The notes under the pieces were generated by a model. It was given only the letters and a program-made list of their open reading frames with translations, ran no database searches and was not told where the DNA came from. From Draconibacterium sp. (lineage in GTDB: Bacteria > Bacteroidota > Bacteroidia > Bacteroidales > Prolixibacteraceae), in assembly GCA_011620585.1 (NCBI GenBank), contig WOYV01000098.1:1-47803 (forward strand): DNA of 47,803 nt. Direction: 5' to 3'. This document shows positions 7,868 through 17,080 of this stretch, piece after piece; position 1 is the stretch's first letter; every line of letters starts with the position of its first letter. The position numbers were made by a program, and so were the translations under genes.

Positions 7868-9484
7868 TCAGCGTTTCACAAGTTTACCCGTCGAAAACTC
7901 ATGGTCGCCCTGGATCATTCTGTAGAAATACACCCCGCTGTTTAATTTCGGAAAAGCGAAATTAAAACGATTGGCCCCATCTATTACCGGAAGTTTTGTC
8001 TCTTGTAATAAGGCGCCATTCAGGTTGTATAATCGCAATATACATTCATCATTGCTTTGGGTCACAATCTCCAGGTTCAACTCATTGGTAAACGGATTCG
8101 GATAAAAAGTCATTGACCACTCTTCCGACGTATCCTGAACCAGTGAGTTAATATCGCACGTTCCGGGTAGTTCATTGTCGACCCGTCCCAAACGGGTACT
8201 TATCCAATCTTTTAACCAGTATATTTCGTTTTGATAGGTATTCCCGATGTAATAATTGGGCCAAACATATTGGCTAAGGATGGGCCAGCGGCTAAAGTTC
8301 CTGTCGATAGAACTCCCTAATAGCGTGGTTATGCTGTCAATCACACCAAGAATATTTTCTTCGCTTAAAATGTCTTCTCGTAATCCGTCCCAGCGACAGC
8401 GCATCGGGTTCGTGAAGGTGGCATCAGACATCAGTTTTTTCCACCAAAAAGGTACCTGCCAGTAATCGTCGCCAATATCCTGAAAAACAAACAATCCGTA
8501 AGTAGTCCAGCCATCGTAATAATAGGCATTTCCGAAGGCCAGATTATAATCCCAAAAAGGTCCGGCATTAAGTTTGCCGTCCTTGTCCTTGTTCATAAAA
8601 GCGCTTAAACGATAACCATCTACATTTTTCGAAAGTTCGTTTACAATTACATAATCGTAAAAGGTTTCCACATTCATGTAATTCTGATAGCCTTTATTGT
8701 TGTCGCGCCACAAATTACTGATTGCAGTTTCAAAATCGTTTACATATTGCTGAATGTAATTTTTTTGTTCGGGCTGAATATCGTCCGATTCGGGATAATC
8801 GTATTGATAAAATGTGCGGGAATAGTTACTGTTTGTGAACTGCGACCACCATCCATCGCCACCATCGCCGGTTTGCTTGTCAATTTTGATGATATATCCG
8901 CCTGTCAAATCTGCTCCACTAAGTTCGTCTGCCTTCAATTTGTTAATATCCACCCGGTCGGGGCCGCGCTTAATTTTTTCCATTAATACATAAACTCCCT
9001 GGTATTCGTTATTCAGAAACAGTTCTGCAAAACGGCAACGTGGTGCATAATTATCACTCATTTTATCGGCGAGTGTAAATGTTAATACATTTCGCATCAG
9101 ACTTTTATCGGAATAGGGAGCATATAAAATCCAGTCTTCCTCAGTGGGCATACCAAGCAAGGGAAAATCCATATCGGCACCGTCGGCATCTTTTAATTCG
9201 AAACCATACGATTTTTTGGAGAACATTTGAGAAGAAGAACCCCTGACTTCAATTTGAATTTTTCCTTTGAAATGGTTCCGGGGATCGGATGTAGAATTAT
9301 CTGTTCCATTTTCGTGCCACGCAATTTCCATGGTAGCATTAATCTTTGGATCGTCGGGAATGGTTTGTCCGTTGGTATTTAAATAAACTATGGGAAGATG
9401 GGTGGTAAACGATTTATTCTGTGCTGGTGCGATCTGAGAAAAAAATAATAGCACAAAAAAGGCCAGTTCAGTTTTTAGTTTCAT
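7868..9484 (-). CDS. Secreted CotH-family protein with type IX secretion tail
   Basis: A 538-residue protein. Residues 1-21 are a signal peptide ending in AQ. A CotH domain follows (about 50-440), recognised by EVRGSSSQMFSKKSYGFEL, LNNEYQGVYVLMEKI and GPFWDYNLAFGN. CotH relatives are atypical protein kinases of spore coats, but in Bacteroidota they are mostly secreted and of unknown substrate. The last 80 residues form a type IX secretion sorting domain: FYPNPFTNELNLEIV, then a beta-sandwich ending in SGVYFYRM and FSTGKLVKR. The protein is thus exported and probably attached at the cell surface. It is the last gene of the minus-strand block, downstream of a terminator. Confidence 0.9.
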   Translation of the reverse strand: MKLKTELAFFVLLFFSQIAPAQNKSFTTHLPIVYLNTNGQTIPDDPKINATMEIAWHENGTDNSTSDPRNHFKGKIQIEVRGSSSQMFSKKSYGFELKDADGADMDFPLLGMPTEEDWILYAPYSDKSLMRNVLTFTLADKMSDNYAPRCRFAELFLNNEYQGVYVLMEKIKRGPDRVDINKLKADELSGADLTGGYIIKIDKQTGDGGDGWWSQFTNSNYSRTFYQYDYPESDDIQPEQKNYIQQYVNDFETAISNLWRDNNKGYQNYMNVETFYDYVIVNELSKNVDGYRLSAFMNKDKDGKLNAGPFWDYNLAFGNAYYYDGWTTYGLFVFQDIGDDYWQVPFWWKKLMSDATFTNPMRCRWDGLREDILSEENILGVIDSITTLLGSSIDRNFSRWPILSQYVWPNYYIGNTYQNEIYWLKDWISTRLGRVDNELPGTCDINSLVQDTSEEWSMTFYPNPFTNELNLEIVTQSNDECILRLYNLNGALLQETKLPVIDGANRFNFAFPKLNSGVYFYRMIQGDHEFSTGKLVKR

Positions 9485-9494
9485 AGGTAGGACA

Positions 9495-9521
9495 CAAAAA
9501 AGCCCGGAAAAACTCCGGGCT
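9495..9521 (-). terminator. Terminator after the DUF1080 gene
   Basis: Read on the minus strand, AGCCCGGA (9521-9514) pairs with TCCGGGCT (9508-9501) around a short loop and is followed by TTTTT. It lies in the gap between the DUF1080 stop and the CotH-family start, so the latter needs its own promoter or read-through. Confidence 0.75.
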
Positions 9522-9546
9522 CTAAAATTATCTTTTTTTCTCCAGA

Positions 9547-10302
9547 TTACAATTCCCTGATCCAGATATTCCGATAACTCACCGGATTTCCATGATCCTG
9601 TAAAACGATGCCCTTAGGGCCGTGTGGTTCAACAAAATATTCAGGAATTCCGATGTATTCAGTCGGGCCACGAAGCTTTACGTTATTTTGCACCAACACA
9701 CCGTTGTGTAAAACCGTAACCGTTGGATGAGTAAAGTAAGTTCCATCTTTGTTAAAACGCGGCGCGGTGTAAATAATGTCGTATACCTGCCAAACACCCG
9801 GTTCTTTGCAGGCATTAACAAGCGGAGCATACTGTTTGTACAAACTACCTGCCTGACCATTGCGGTAAGTGCGGTTGTTGTAATTATCCAAGACCTGTAC
9901 TTCGTACAATTCCTGCAGGAAAACACCGCTGTTCCCTCTGCCCTGGCTTTCGCCTTTTACCTCGGCAGGGGCTCTCCATTCGATGTGTAACTGGAAATCT
10001 TCGAAAACACGTTTCGTTTTTATGATACCTTTTCCGGCAGCCACGGTGGCACAGCCATCTTCAACCAGCCAACCCGGTTCAGCGCCGTCGGCATTGGTCC
10101 ATTCGCGCCCCAGATCAGTACCGTCAAAAAGCACGATAGCATCCGAAGGGGCATCAGCAGGTGTTTCTCCGGGCGTGATCACCGGTACTTCCGGGTCCCA
10201 GATTTCGGTCATTTCAGGTTTCATTTGAATCGACTCATCATTTTGAGCTACTACCCAGGTTGCTACAAAAAGAAGCGCCAGGGTTAAAATTTTTATCTTC
10301 AT
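9547..10302 (-). CDS. Secreted DUF1080 (3-keto-disaccharide hydrolase-like) protein
   Basis: A 251-residue protein with a signal peptide (residues 1-19, cleaved near VVAQ). The rest is a single DUF1080 domain, a concanavalin-like beta sandwich, seen from DAIVLFDGTDLGREWTN, the FEDFQLHIEWRAP strand, the GRGNSGVFLQ loop and the final PVSYRNIWIREL. Members of this family include 3-keto-glycoside hydrolases and many sugar-binding proteins; which applies here cannot be told. It lies 21 bases downstream of the sugar phosphomutase gene on the same strand, so it may be transcribed with the rhamnose genes, although its role is extracytoplasmic. Confidence 0.9.
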   Translation of the reverse strand: MKIKILTLALLFVATWVVAQNDESIQMKPEMTEIWDPEVPVITPGETPADAPSDAIVLFDGTDLGREWTNADGAEPGWLVEDGCATVAAGKGIIKTKRVFEDFQLHIEWRAPAEVKGESQGRGNSGVFLQELYEVQVLDNYNNRTYRNGQAGSLYKQYAPLVNACKEPGVWQVYDIIYTAPRFNKDGTYFTHPTVTVLHNGVLVQNNVKLRGPTEYIGIPEYFVEPHGPKGIVLQDHGNPVSYRNIWIREL

Positions 10303-10323
10303 AATTAAATATTTAGTTGATTA

Positions 10324-12066
10324 TTAAAGTCCTAATTCTTCCATGATCGCATCGATTTTGGCATCTGCTTTTTCTTCGGCAGCACCAAATCCATCGCGGC
10401 TTTTCAGCTCGCCTAATACTTCAAAATAGAATTTGATTTTTGGTTCGGTTCCCGAAGGACGAACGGAAATTTTTGTGCCGTCGTTAGTGAAAAACTGGAG
10501 CACGTTGGAAGTGATCTTCTGATCAATCTTTTTCTCTTCACCCGTAATCAGGTTTTTGGCTACGAGAGTTTTGTAATCTTTTACCCACTCCATTGGCGAA
10601 CCGCCCAGTTCTTTCGGAGGATCGTTCCGGAAACGGGTCATAATCTGCTGAATTTCTTCAGCTCCTGATTTTCCTTTCCTTACCACATATTTCATTTTCT
10701 CGCGCGAGTAGCCATATTCGAGGTAAATATCCTGCAACAATTCATACAACGATTTGCCCTGATCCATCGCCCAGGCAGTAATTTCCGCCATTAAAGCACA
10801 CGATGATACGGCATCTTTATCACGAACAAAATCGGATGGCATAAAACCAAAGCTTTCTTCGCCGCCGCCAATATATTTTTTCGCTCCTTCGTTTTCGCGA
10901 ATCACCTCGGCAATGAATTTAAATCCGGTGTACACGTCATAATATTCGATGTTGTTCCGGCGGGCAACTTCTGCAATCATTTCGGTAGAAACAATAGTTT
11001 TTACCACGAACTCGTTGCCTTTCAGTTTCCCTTCTTTCTTCATATTTACAATAATGTAATAGAAGAAAAGCAATGCGGTCTGGTTTCCGTTTAGGATCAC
11101 ATATTCGCCTTTGTCGTTTTTCACGGCAACCCCAATCCTGTCCGCGTCAGGATCGGAAGCCAGCACAACATCAGCATTTATTTGCGCAGCTTTTTTTGTT
11201 GCCATTTCCATGGCAGCCGGTTCTTCGGGGTTGGGCGAAATTACAGTTGGAAAATCTCCGCTAACCACGTCTTGCTCGGGAATATTAATAATGTTTTTGA
11301 AGCCAAATTCTCGCAAAGCTGCTGGGATCAATTTTACACCAGTTCCATGAATCGGGGTGTAAATTATTTTCATGTCTTTATGACGCTCAACAACTTCGGG
11401 CGAAATCGATACTTTCCTTACTCCAGCCAAAAACTTGTTATCCATTTCTTCGCCCATGATTTCGATCAATTCATCGGGGCCATCGAATTTTATACCCTGG
11501 GGCTTGATCTTTGCCACTTCGTTTACAATGTTTACATCGTGTGGCGAAACAATTTGTGATCCATCGTCCCAGTATGCTTTGTAGCCGTTGTATTCTTTCG
11601 GGTTATGCGAAGCGGTCAAAATTATCCCGCTCTGGCAGCCCAGTTCGCGAATAGCAAACGACAGTTCGGGAGTAGGACGCAAATCTTCAAAAAGATAGGC
11701 TTTGATGCCGTTTGCCGCAAAAATTTTAGCGCTGGTTTCAGCAAATAAGCGACTGTTGTTCCGGCAATCGTGACCGATGGCAACTTTTATCTGATCGAGT
11801 CCTGCAAAATTTACTTTCAGATAATTGCTCAATCCCTGGGTGGCCGCACCCACCGTGTATATATTCATTCGGTTGGTTCCAACACCCATAATTCCGCGAA
11901 GGCCCCCGGTCCCGAATTCAAGGCTCCGGTAAAACGAGTCGATGAGTTCGGTTGGATCACCGGCATCGAGTAATGCCTGTACTTTTTTACGTGTTTCAGC
12001 ATCGTAAGTATCCGACAACCACTCGGCTGCTTTAGCTCTTACTTCCAATAATTCTTGATTATCCAT
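10324..12066 (-). CDS. Phospho-sugar mutase (phosphoglucomutase/phosphomannomutase)
   Basis: A 580-residue alpha-D-phosphohexomutase of the long PgcA type, interconverting hexose 1- and 6-phosphates. The catalytic serine lies in TASHNPKEYNGYK near residue 152. The metal-binding loop is DPDADR near 305, the sugar-specificity loop GGEESFG near 402, and the phosphate-binding loop RPSGTEPKIKFY is near the C-terminus. It is downstream of rfbA, rfbC and rfbD on the same strand with a 1-base gap to rfbD. Supply of glucose 1-phosphate for dTDP-glucose synthesis is the natural role in this setting. Sugar preference cannot be read from the sequence. Confidence 0.94.
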   Translation of the reverse strand: MDNQELLEVRAKAAEWLSDTYDAETRKKVQALLDAGDPTELIDSFYRSLEFGTGGLRGIMGVGTNRMNIYTVGAATQGLSNYLKVNFAGLDQIKVAIGHDCRNNSRLFAETSAKIFAANGIKAYLFEDLRPTPELSFAIRELGCQSGIILTASHNPKEYNGYKAYWDDGSQIVSPHDVNIVNEVAKIKPQGIKFDGPDELIEIMGEEMDNKFLAGVRKVSISPEVVERHKDMKIIYTPIHGTGVKLIPAALREFGFKNIINIPEQDVVSGDFPTVISPNPEEPAAMEMATKKAAQINADVVLASDPDADRIGVAVKNDKGEYVILNGNQTALLFFYYIIVNMKKEGKLKGNEFVVKTIVSTEMIAEVARRNNIEYYDVYTGFKFIAEVIRENEGAKKYIGGGEESFGFMPSDFVRDKDAVSSCALMAEITAWAMDQGKSLYELLQDIYLEYGYSREKMKYVVRKGKSGAEEIQQIMTRFRNDPPKELGGSPMEWVKDYKTLVAKNLITGEEKKIDQKITSNVLQFFTNDGTKISVRPSGTEPKIKFYFEVLGELKSRDGFGAAEEKADAKIDAIMEELGL

Positions 12067-12067
12067 C

Positions 12068-12928
12068 TTATAATTTTTCTAATCTTTTTAAACAAAGCTG
12101 TAAACTGTCTCTCCAATACGGGATTTCAATTCCAAATGTATTCTTTATCTTCGATTTTTTCAAGACGCTATAATGGGGCCGTTTAGCAGGCGTAGGAAAT
12201 TCGTGACTTTCAACCGGCTGCACTTTGCATTTTATCCCTGAAAGTTCGAAAATGGCCAATGCAAAGTCGTACCAACTCGCAACTCCTTCATTTGAGTAAT
12301 GATAAATTCCAGGTACAATTTGATCCGATTTTTCAATGATTCGAAGAAGTGTATTTGCAAGATCGGCGGCATAAGTGGGCGTTCCCACCTGGTCGGAAAC
12401 AACTTTTAACCCCTCTCTTTCCCGACCCAGCCGAAGCATCGTTTTCACAAAATTATTCCCAAAAGCCGAATAAAGCCAAGATGTTCGGACAATAACAGAA
12501 TCCGGATTTTCGGCGAGCACCCTTTGTTCTCCTTCGAGTTTGGTGCGCCCGTAAACTCCTTGCGGATCAACCTGGTCTTCTTCAGAATAGGGCTGGCTAG
12601 CGTTGCCTGCAAAAACATAATCCGTGGAAATATGGATCATAGTGGCAGCCGTTTTAGCGGCACATTTTGCCAGGATGCCGGGAGCTATTGCATTTACCAG
12701 GAGTGTGTTTCCCTCATCGGTTTCTGCTCTGTCAACCGCAGTATAAGCCGCGCAGTTAATTACGGCTTCCACTTTATTCTCAGCAAAAAATTGTTCGACA
12801 GCTTCATCGCTGGTAATATCCAGTGAATCGACATCTGTATATAAGAAATTAAATGAAGGATATAAAGCAGCGAGTTCTTTTATTTCGCTACCCAATTGTC
12901 CGTATGCTCCAGTTACAAGAATATTCAT
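12068..12928 (-). CDS. rfbD: dTDP-4-dehydrorhamnose reductase
   Basis: A 286-residue Rossmann-fold reductase that performs the last step of dTDP-L-rhamnose synthesis, the NAD(P)H-dependent reduction of dTDP-4-dehydro-L-rhamnose. The dinucleotide loop GAYGQLG is at residues 7-13. The STDYVFAG strand carries the catalytic threonine, and the YGRTKLEGE motif carries the Tyr-x3-Lys pair near residue 130. The length is normal for the family. It lies between rfbC (1-base gap) and the sugar phosphomutase, forming a tight operon. The product feeds cell-surface polysaccharide assembly. Confidence 0.95.
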   Translation of the reverse strand: MNILVTGAYGQLGSEIKELAALYPSFNFLYTDVDSLDITSDEAVEQFFAENKVEAVINCAAYTAVDRAETDEGNTLLVNAIAPGILAKCAAKTAATMIHISTDYVFAGNASQPYSEEDQVDPQGVYGRTKLEGEQRVLAENPDSVIVRTSWLYSAFGNNFVKTMLRLGREREGLKVVSDQVGTPTYAADLANTLLRIIEKSDQIVPGIYHYSNEGVASWYDFALAIFELSGIKCKVQPVESHEFPTPAKRPHYSVLKKSKIKNTFGIEIPYWRDSLQLCLKRLEKL

Positions 12929-12929
12929 G

Positions 12930-13484
12930 CTACATCCTGAAATTCATTTCTGCGTCCGAAAAAGCCGTCGCATTTATATCTTTTTCCGATACAATGGCCT
13001 CGTCCCGGCTAATTTGCCAGTCGATTGCGAGTTGCTGGTCGAAAGGTTGTATCGATCGTTCTGCTTCGCGATGGTAAACATTATCACATTTATAGGTAAA
13101 AATAGCGGTTTTGCTTAATACCGAAAAGCCATGGGCAAAACCCCGCGGAATAAATAACTGTTTCTTATTTTCATCGCTAAGTTCAAGCCCGAACCACTTC
13201 CCGAAAGTCGGTGAACCTAAGCGCAAATCCACCGCAACATCATACACAGTTCCCTGCACTACCCTAACCAGTTTAGCCTGTGCAAATTCGGCAATTTGAT
13301 AATGCAACCCACGGACAACGCCACGAACTGATTTAGATTCATTATCCTGAACAAAGGTCGCATTAATACCCGCGTCAAAATAGCGTTGCTGATGAAAGGA
13401 TTCGAAAAAATAACCTCGTGCGTCGCTGAAAACGCTGGGCTCAACTATAAGCAATCCAGGTAAGCCGGTTTTAATTACATTCAT
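12930..13484 (-). CDS. rfbC: dTDP-4-dehydrorhamnose 3,5-epimerase
   Basis: A 184-residue cupin-fold epimerase acting on dTDP-4-dehydro-6-deoxy-D-glucose at C3 and C5, the step before rfbD. Family marks are FSDARGYFFESFHQQRY near residue 20, the NESKSVRGVVRGLHYQ segment with the catalytic His near 60, and FIPRGFAHGFSVLS near 115. The length is typical. The gene is 3 bases from rfbA and 1 base from rfbD, which fixes its role in the rhamnose pathway. rfbB, the dTDP-glucose 4,6-dehydratase between rfbA and rfbC in the pathway, is not in the window. Confidence 0.95.
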   Translation of the reverse strand: MNVIKTGLPGLLIVEPSVFSDARGYFFESFHQQRYFDAGINATFVQDNESKSVRGVVRGLHYQIAEFAQAKLVRVVQGTVYDVAVDLRLGSPTFGKWFGLELSDENKKQLFIPRGFAHGFSVLSKTAIFTYKCDNVYHREAERSIQPFDQQLAIDWQISRDEAIVSEKDINATAFSDAEMNFRM

Positions 13485-13487
13485 TGC

Positions 13488-14369
13488 TTAAAACGGAAAT
13501 ATTTGTTTATCGGCCAATTTTAAAAGATATTGCCCGTATTGGTTTTTACTAAGCGGTTTGGCCAGCTCTATCAACTGATCGCTAGTGATAAAGCCTTTTT
13601 TATACGCGATTTCTTCGATACACGAAACTTTTAAGCCCTGCCGTTGTTCGATCGTGGCAATAAAATTCGAAGCCTGCAACAAACTGTCGTGAGTTCCGGT
13701 GTCGAGCCAGGCAAAGCCACGACCCAACAACTTCACATTTAAACGTTCCTCGTTTAAATATAAGCGGTTAAGATCGGTAATTTCCAACTCACCACGTTTC
13801 GATGGCTTTAAATTTTTAGCCTTCTCTACAACATCATTCGAGTAAAAATAAAGCCCTGTTACGGCATAATTCGATTTGGGTTGCCCGGGTTTTTCTTCAA
13901 TACTTATTACTTTACCGGTATCGTCAAATTCCACCACTCCGTAACGTTCCGGATCGTTCACGTAATAACCAAAGACAACGGCGCCGTCTTCCAACTGCGC
14001 GGCATCTTCGAGTATTGTGCGGAAATTATATCCGTAAAAAATATTATCTCCCAAAATCATACAAACATTATCATCGCCAATAAACTCTTCACCCAGAATA
14101 AATGCCTGTGCCAAACCATCTGGCGATGGTTGCACCACGTACGAAAGTTGTAATCCAAGTTGCGAACCATCGCCAAAAAGATTCTGGTAAAGTACAATGT
14201 CGGTGGGTGTTGAGATGATCAGTATTTCCCTGATTCCAGCCAGCATTAAAACCGAAAGCGGGTAATAAATCATGGGTTTATCGTAAACCGGGATAATCTG
14301 TTTTGAAATGGATCGCGTTATCGGGTAAAGTCGTGTGCCGGAACCGCCTGCCAGGATTATTCCTTTCAT
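13488..14369 (-). CDS. rfbA: Glucose-1-phosphate thymidylyltransferase
   Basis: A 293-residue nucleotidyltransferase making dTDP-glucose from dTTP and glucose 1-phosphate. The N-terminal [17 protein letters not shown] (residues 8-24) is the nucleotide-binding signature with the catalytic lysine close by. [10 protein letters not shown] near 107 holds a metal-binding aspartate, and [19 protein letters not shown] near 160 is the family-typical sugar-binding region. It is the first gene of the minus-strand rfbA-rfbC-rfbD-mutase operon and begins about 90 bases downstream of a candidate promoter. The enzyme is normally inhibited by dTDP-rhamnose. Confidence 0.96.
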   Translation of the reverse strand: MKGIILAGGSGTRLYPITRSISKQIIPVYDKPMIYYPLSVLMLAGIREILIISTPTDIVLYQNLFGDGSQLGLQLSYVVQPSPDGLAQAFILGEEFIGDDNVCMILGDNIFYGYNFRTILEDAAQLEDGAVVFGYYVNDPERYGVVEFDDTGKVISIEEKPGQPKSNYAVTGLYFYSNDVVEKAKNLKPSKRGELEITDLNRLYLNEERLNVKLLGRGFAWLDTGTHDSLLQASNFIATIEQRQGLKVSCIEEIAYKKGFITSDQLIELAKPLSKNQYGQYLLKLADKQIFPF

Positions 14370-14456
14370 AATGTCTGTTTTTAATGTTTGATAAGTGTCA
14401 CCCTCACTTTGAGATTACGACATCCGCCAGGGAAACCATCAAAAGCACGGGTCCGA

Positions 14457-14473
14457 CAAATGTACTATTTTTG
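14457..14473. promoter_or_regulatory. Back-to-back -7-like boxes between rfbA and rpsA
   Basis: On the minus strand TACATTTG (14464-14457) points to rfbA, and on the plus strand TATTTTTG (14466-14473) points to rpsA. Both fit TAnnTTTG. Neither has a clear TTTG at the -33 position, so the assignment is tentative. Confidence 0.35.
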
Positions 14474-14567
14474 CGTTACATCCTCAGAGGTACTTTCCAA
14501 ATAATCACAGCATTCAGTCTCAAAGTCTTATATATTGTTTGCACAGTCAATAAAATAGCTACATTCC

Positions 14568-14598
14568 TTTGTTATAACTAAATAAAGTTTTATTTTTG
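14568..14598 (+). promoter_or_regulatory. Complete Bacteroidota promoter for rpsA
   Basis: TTTG (14568-14571) and TATTTTTG (14591-14598) are separated by exactly 19 bases, matching the TTTG-N19-TAnnTTTG consensus. Transcription would start about 14605, leaving a leader of about 45 bases before the rpsA ATG at 14652. Confidence 0.75.
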
Positions 14599-14651
14599 CG
14601 CGCGTTTTAAAATCAATATAATGTCTAACTCATTAATTTATTAAGAAATAC

Positions 14652-16679
14652 ATGACTACAGAAAAAAATGAAAATCTTGAGCCGGAAGTAAACAAAGTAC
14701 CGGCACAGGAAGAAACCAAAGCTGCGGAAGCAGTACAAGAAGAGGCTCCTGTTGCAGAAGCAGCGGAAGAAGCCACAGAAGAAGTTAAGGTTGAAGAACC
14801 TGTTGCAGAAACAGTGGAAGAAACCCCCGAAGAAGCAAAAGTTGAAGAACCTGTTGCTGAAGAAAAACCGGCTAAAAAAGCAAAAAAAGAAACTGCCCCA
14901 AAAGCTGAAAACCAGGAATTTGACTGGGCTAGCCTTGAAGAAGGGGCAGGCGCAGTTTCAGCCAAAGAAAGAGGAGAACTGGAAGCCTTGTACAACGACA
15001 CACTGAACACAGTTTCCGAAAAAGAAGTACTTCAGGGAAAAGTAATTTCGCTGAACAAACGCGAAGTGGTTGTCGACATCGGTTACAAATCAGACGGTAT
15101 CGTTAGCTTGAACGAATTCCGTTACAACCCGGAACTGAAAGTAGGCGACGAAGTAGATGTTTACATCGAAAGTCTCGAAGATAAAAAAGGACAAATGATC
15201 CTGTCGCACAAAAAAGCACGTGCAACACGTTCATGGGACCGTGTTAACGAATCGCTTGAAAACGACGAAATCATAAAAGGTTACATTAAGTGCCGTACCA
15301 AAGGGGGCATGATCGTGGATGTATTCGGTATCGAAGCATTCCTGCCGGGTTCACAAATCGATGTGAAACCAATCCGCGACTACGATGTATTTGTGGGTAA
15401 AACCATGGAATTCAAAGTGGTTAAAATCAATCACGAATACCGCAACGTTGTTGTTTCGCACAAAGCGCTTATCGAAGCCGAACTCGAACAACAGAAAAAA
15501 GACATCATTGGTAAACTTGAAAAAGGCCAGGTTCTTGAAGGAATCGTTAAAAACATTACCTCATATGGCGTATTTATGGACCTTGGAGGCGTTGACGGTT
15601 TGATCCACATTACCGACCTGTCGTGGGGACGTATTTCTCACCCAAGCGAAATTGTTGAACTCGATCAGAAACTCAACGTAGTTATTCTTGATTTCGACGA
15701 CGACAAAAAACGTATCGCCCTGGGCCTGAAACAACTGACCCCTCACCCATGGGATAACCTGGACGCCAAACTTAAAGTTGGCGACAAAGTAAAAGGGAAA
15801 GTTGTTGTAATTGCCGACTACGGTGCATTTGTTGAAATCGCTGCCGGAGTTGAAGGCCTGATCCACGTATCGGAAATGAGCTGGAGCCAGCATCTGCGCA
15901 GTGCACAAGACTTCCTGAGCGTTGGCGACGAAGTGGAAGCTTCAATTCTTACGCTCGACCGCGACGAACGCAAAATGTCATTGGGTATCAAACAACTCAA
16001 AGAAGACCCATGGACAAACATCGATACTGAATACGGTGTTGGAAGTAAACATACTGCAACAGTCCGCAATTTCACCAACTTTGGTGTATTTGTTGAAATT
16101 ACCGAAGGAGTTGACGGCCTGATCCACATTTCGGACCTTAGCTGGACGAAAAAGATCAAGCACCCATCAGAATTCACTGCCATCGGCGATCCTATCGAAG
16201 TAGTAGTACTCGACATCGACAAAGACAACCGTCGTTTGAGCCTCGGTCATAAACAACTCGAAGAAAATCCATGGGATGTTTTCGAAACCATTTTCACAAC
16301 CGATTCTATCCACGAAGGAACTGTGGTTGAATTAATGGATAAAGGCGCTGTTATCGCGCTTCCTTACGGTGTGGAAGGTTTTGCAACCCCACGCCACCTT
16401 GTAAAAGAAGACGGTTCGTCGGTTAAACAAGACGAAAAACTGGATTTCAAAGTGATCGAGTTCAACAAATCGGCCAAACGAATTATCGTTTCTCACTCAC
16501 GAATTTACGAAGATGCTAAACGTGCTGAAGAAACTGAAACACGTAAAGCAACTGCACGCACCAACAAACGTGCTGTAAAATCGGTGAGCGATAATATTGA
16601 GAAAACCACTCTTGGCGATATCAGCGAATTGGCTGCTTTGAAATCGCAAATGGAGAAGGCCGAGAAAAAAGACAAATAA
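14652..16679 (+). CDS. rpsA: 30S ribosomal protein S1
   Basis: A 675-residue RNA-binding protein that helps the 30S subunit capture mRNA. Six S1 (OB-fold) repeats run from about residue 120 to 640, with recurrent units such as GVFMDLGGVDGLIHITDLSW, GAFVEIAAGVEGLIHVSEMSW and GVFVEITEGVDGLIHISDLSW. The first 100 residues are an added acidic tail of Glu, Ala, Val and Lys with imperfect repeats of VEEPVAE. Such an extension is not part of the E. coli protein. In Bacteroidota, which mostly lack strong Shine-Dalgarno use, S1 is expected to matter for initiation. The gene has its own canonical promoter. Confidence 0.96.
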   Translation: MTTEKNENLEPEVNKVPAQEETKAAEAVQEEAPVAEAAEEATEEVKVEEPVAETVEETPEEAKVEEPVAEEKPAKKAKKETAPKAENQEFDWASLEEGAGAVSAKERGELEALYNDTLNTVSEKEVLQGKVISLNKREVVVDIGYKSDGIVSLNEFRYNPELKVGDEVDVYIESLEDKKGQMILSHKKARATRSWDRVNESLENDEIIKGYIKCRTKGGMIVDVFGIEAFLPGSQIDVKPIRDYDVFVGKTMEFKVVKINHEYRNVVVSHKALIEAELEQQKKDIIGKLEKGQVLEGIVKNITSYGVFMDLGGVDGLIHITDLSWGRISHPSEIVELDQKLNVVILDFDDDKKRIALGLKQLTPHPWDNLDAKLKVGDKVKGKVVVIADYGAFVEIAAGVEGLIHVSEMSWSQHLRSAQDFLSVGDEVEASILTLDRDERKMSLGIKQLKEDPWTNIDTEYGVGSKHTATVRNFTNFGVFVEITEGVDGLIHISDLSWTKKIKHPSEFTAIGDPIEVVVLDIDKDNRRLSLGHKQLEENPWDVFETIFTTDSIHEGTVVELMDKGAVIALPYGVEGFATPRHLVKEDGSSVKQDEKLDFKVIEFNKSAKRIIVSHSRIYEDAKRAEETETRKATARTNKRAVKSVSDNIEKTTLGDISELAALKSQMEKAEKKDK

Positions 16680-16718
16680 GCAGTTGGTGTATTCTAACTG
16701 AATTTCGTAAATTGAAGC

Positions 16719-17072
16719 ATGGCAGTCGAAATTCGAAAAAACGGAACGTATACTTTAGTAAAAGTAAACACCGACAGACTAGATACCAACAACGCACCCG
16801 ACCTTAAATCGGAATTGGTCCTTGTAAATAATGAAGGGGAAAAGAACATCGTCCTCGACCTTAGCAATGTAAACTATTGCGATTCATCAGGTTTGAGGGC
16901 AGTTCTGGTCGCCAACCGGCTCTGCGAAGACGCCATCGGGACATTTATCCTGAGTGGTTTGCAGCCCGATGTGGACAACCTCGTTAAGATTTCGATGCTC
17001 CATACAGTATTATTAATTACAGATACTGTGGATGAAGCCGAAAAATTGCTGGAAAAGAAAGAAACGCTGTAA
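16719..17072 (+). CDS. STAS-domain anti-sigma factor antagonist-like protein
   Basis: A 117-residue single STAS domain. The conserved phosphorylation loop NYCDSSGLRAVL lies near residues 52-63, with a serine at the position phosphorylated in SpoIIAA-type antagonists. In the classic scheme an anti-sigma kinase is released by binding of the unphosphorylated form. No cognate kinase or phosphatase is encoded nearby. The gene follows rpsA by about 40 bases and precedes RNase Z by 8, so it is likely translated from the same transcript as RNase Z. Its partner is unknown. Confidence 0.88.
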   Translation: MAVEIRKNGTYTLVKVNTDRLDTNNAPDLKSELVLVNNEGEKNIVLDLSNVNYCDSSGLRAVLVANRLCEDAIGTFILSGLQPDVDNLVKISMLHTVLLITDTVDEAEKLLEKKETL

Positions 17073-17080
17073 ATGCAGAA

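Noticed and set aside
14633-15010. 125-codon open frame antisense to the start of rpsA, Ala/Ser-rich.
   Set aside because: It is the mirror of the acidic GAA/GCA-rich repeats of rpsA; the low complexity explains the lack of stops.
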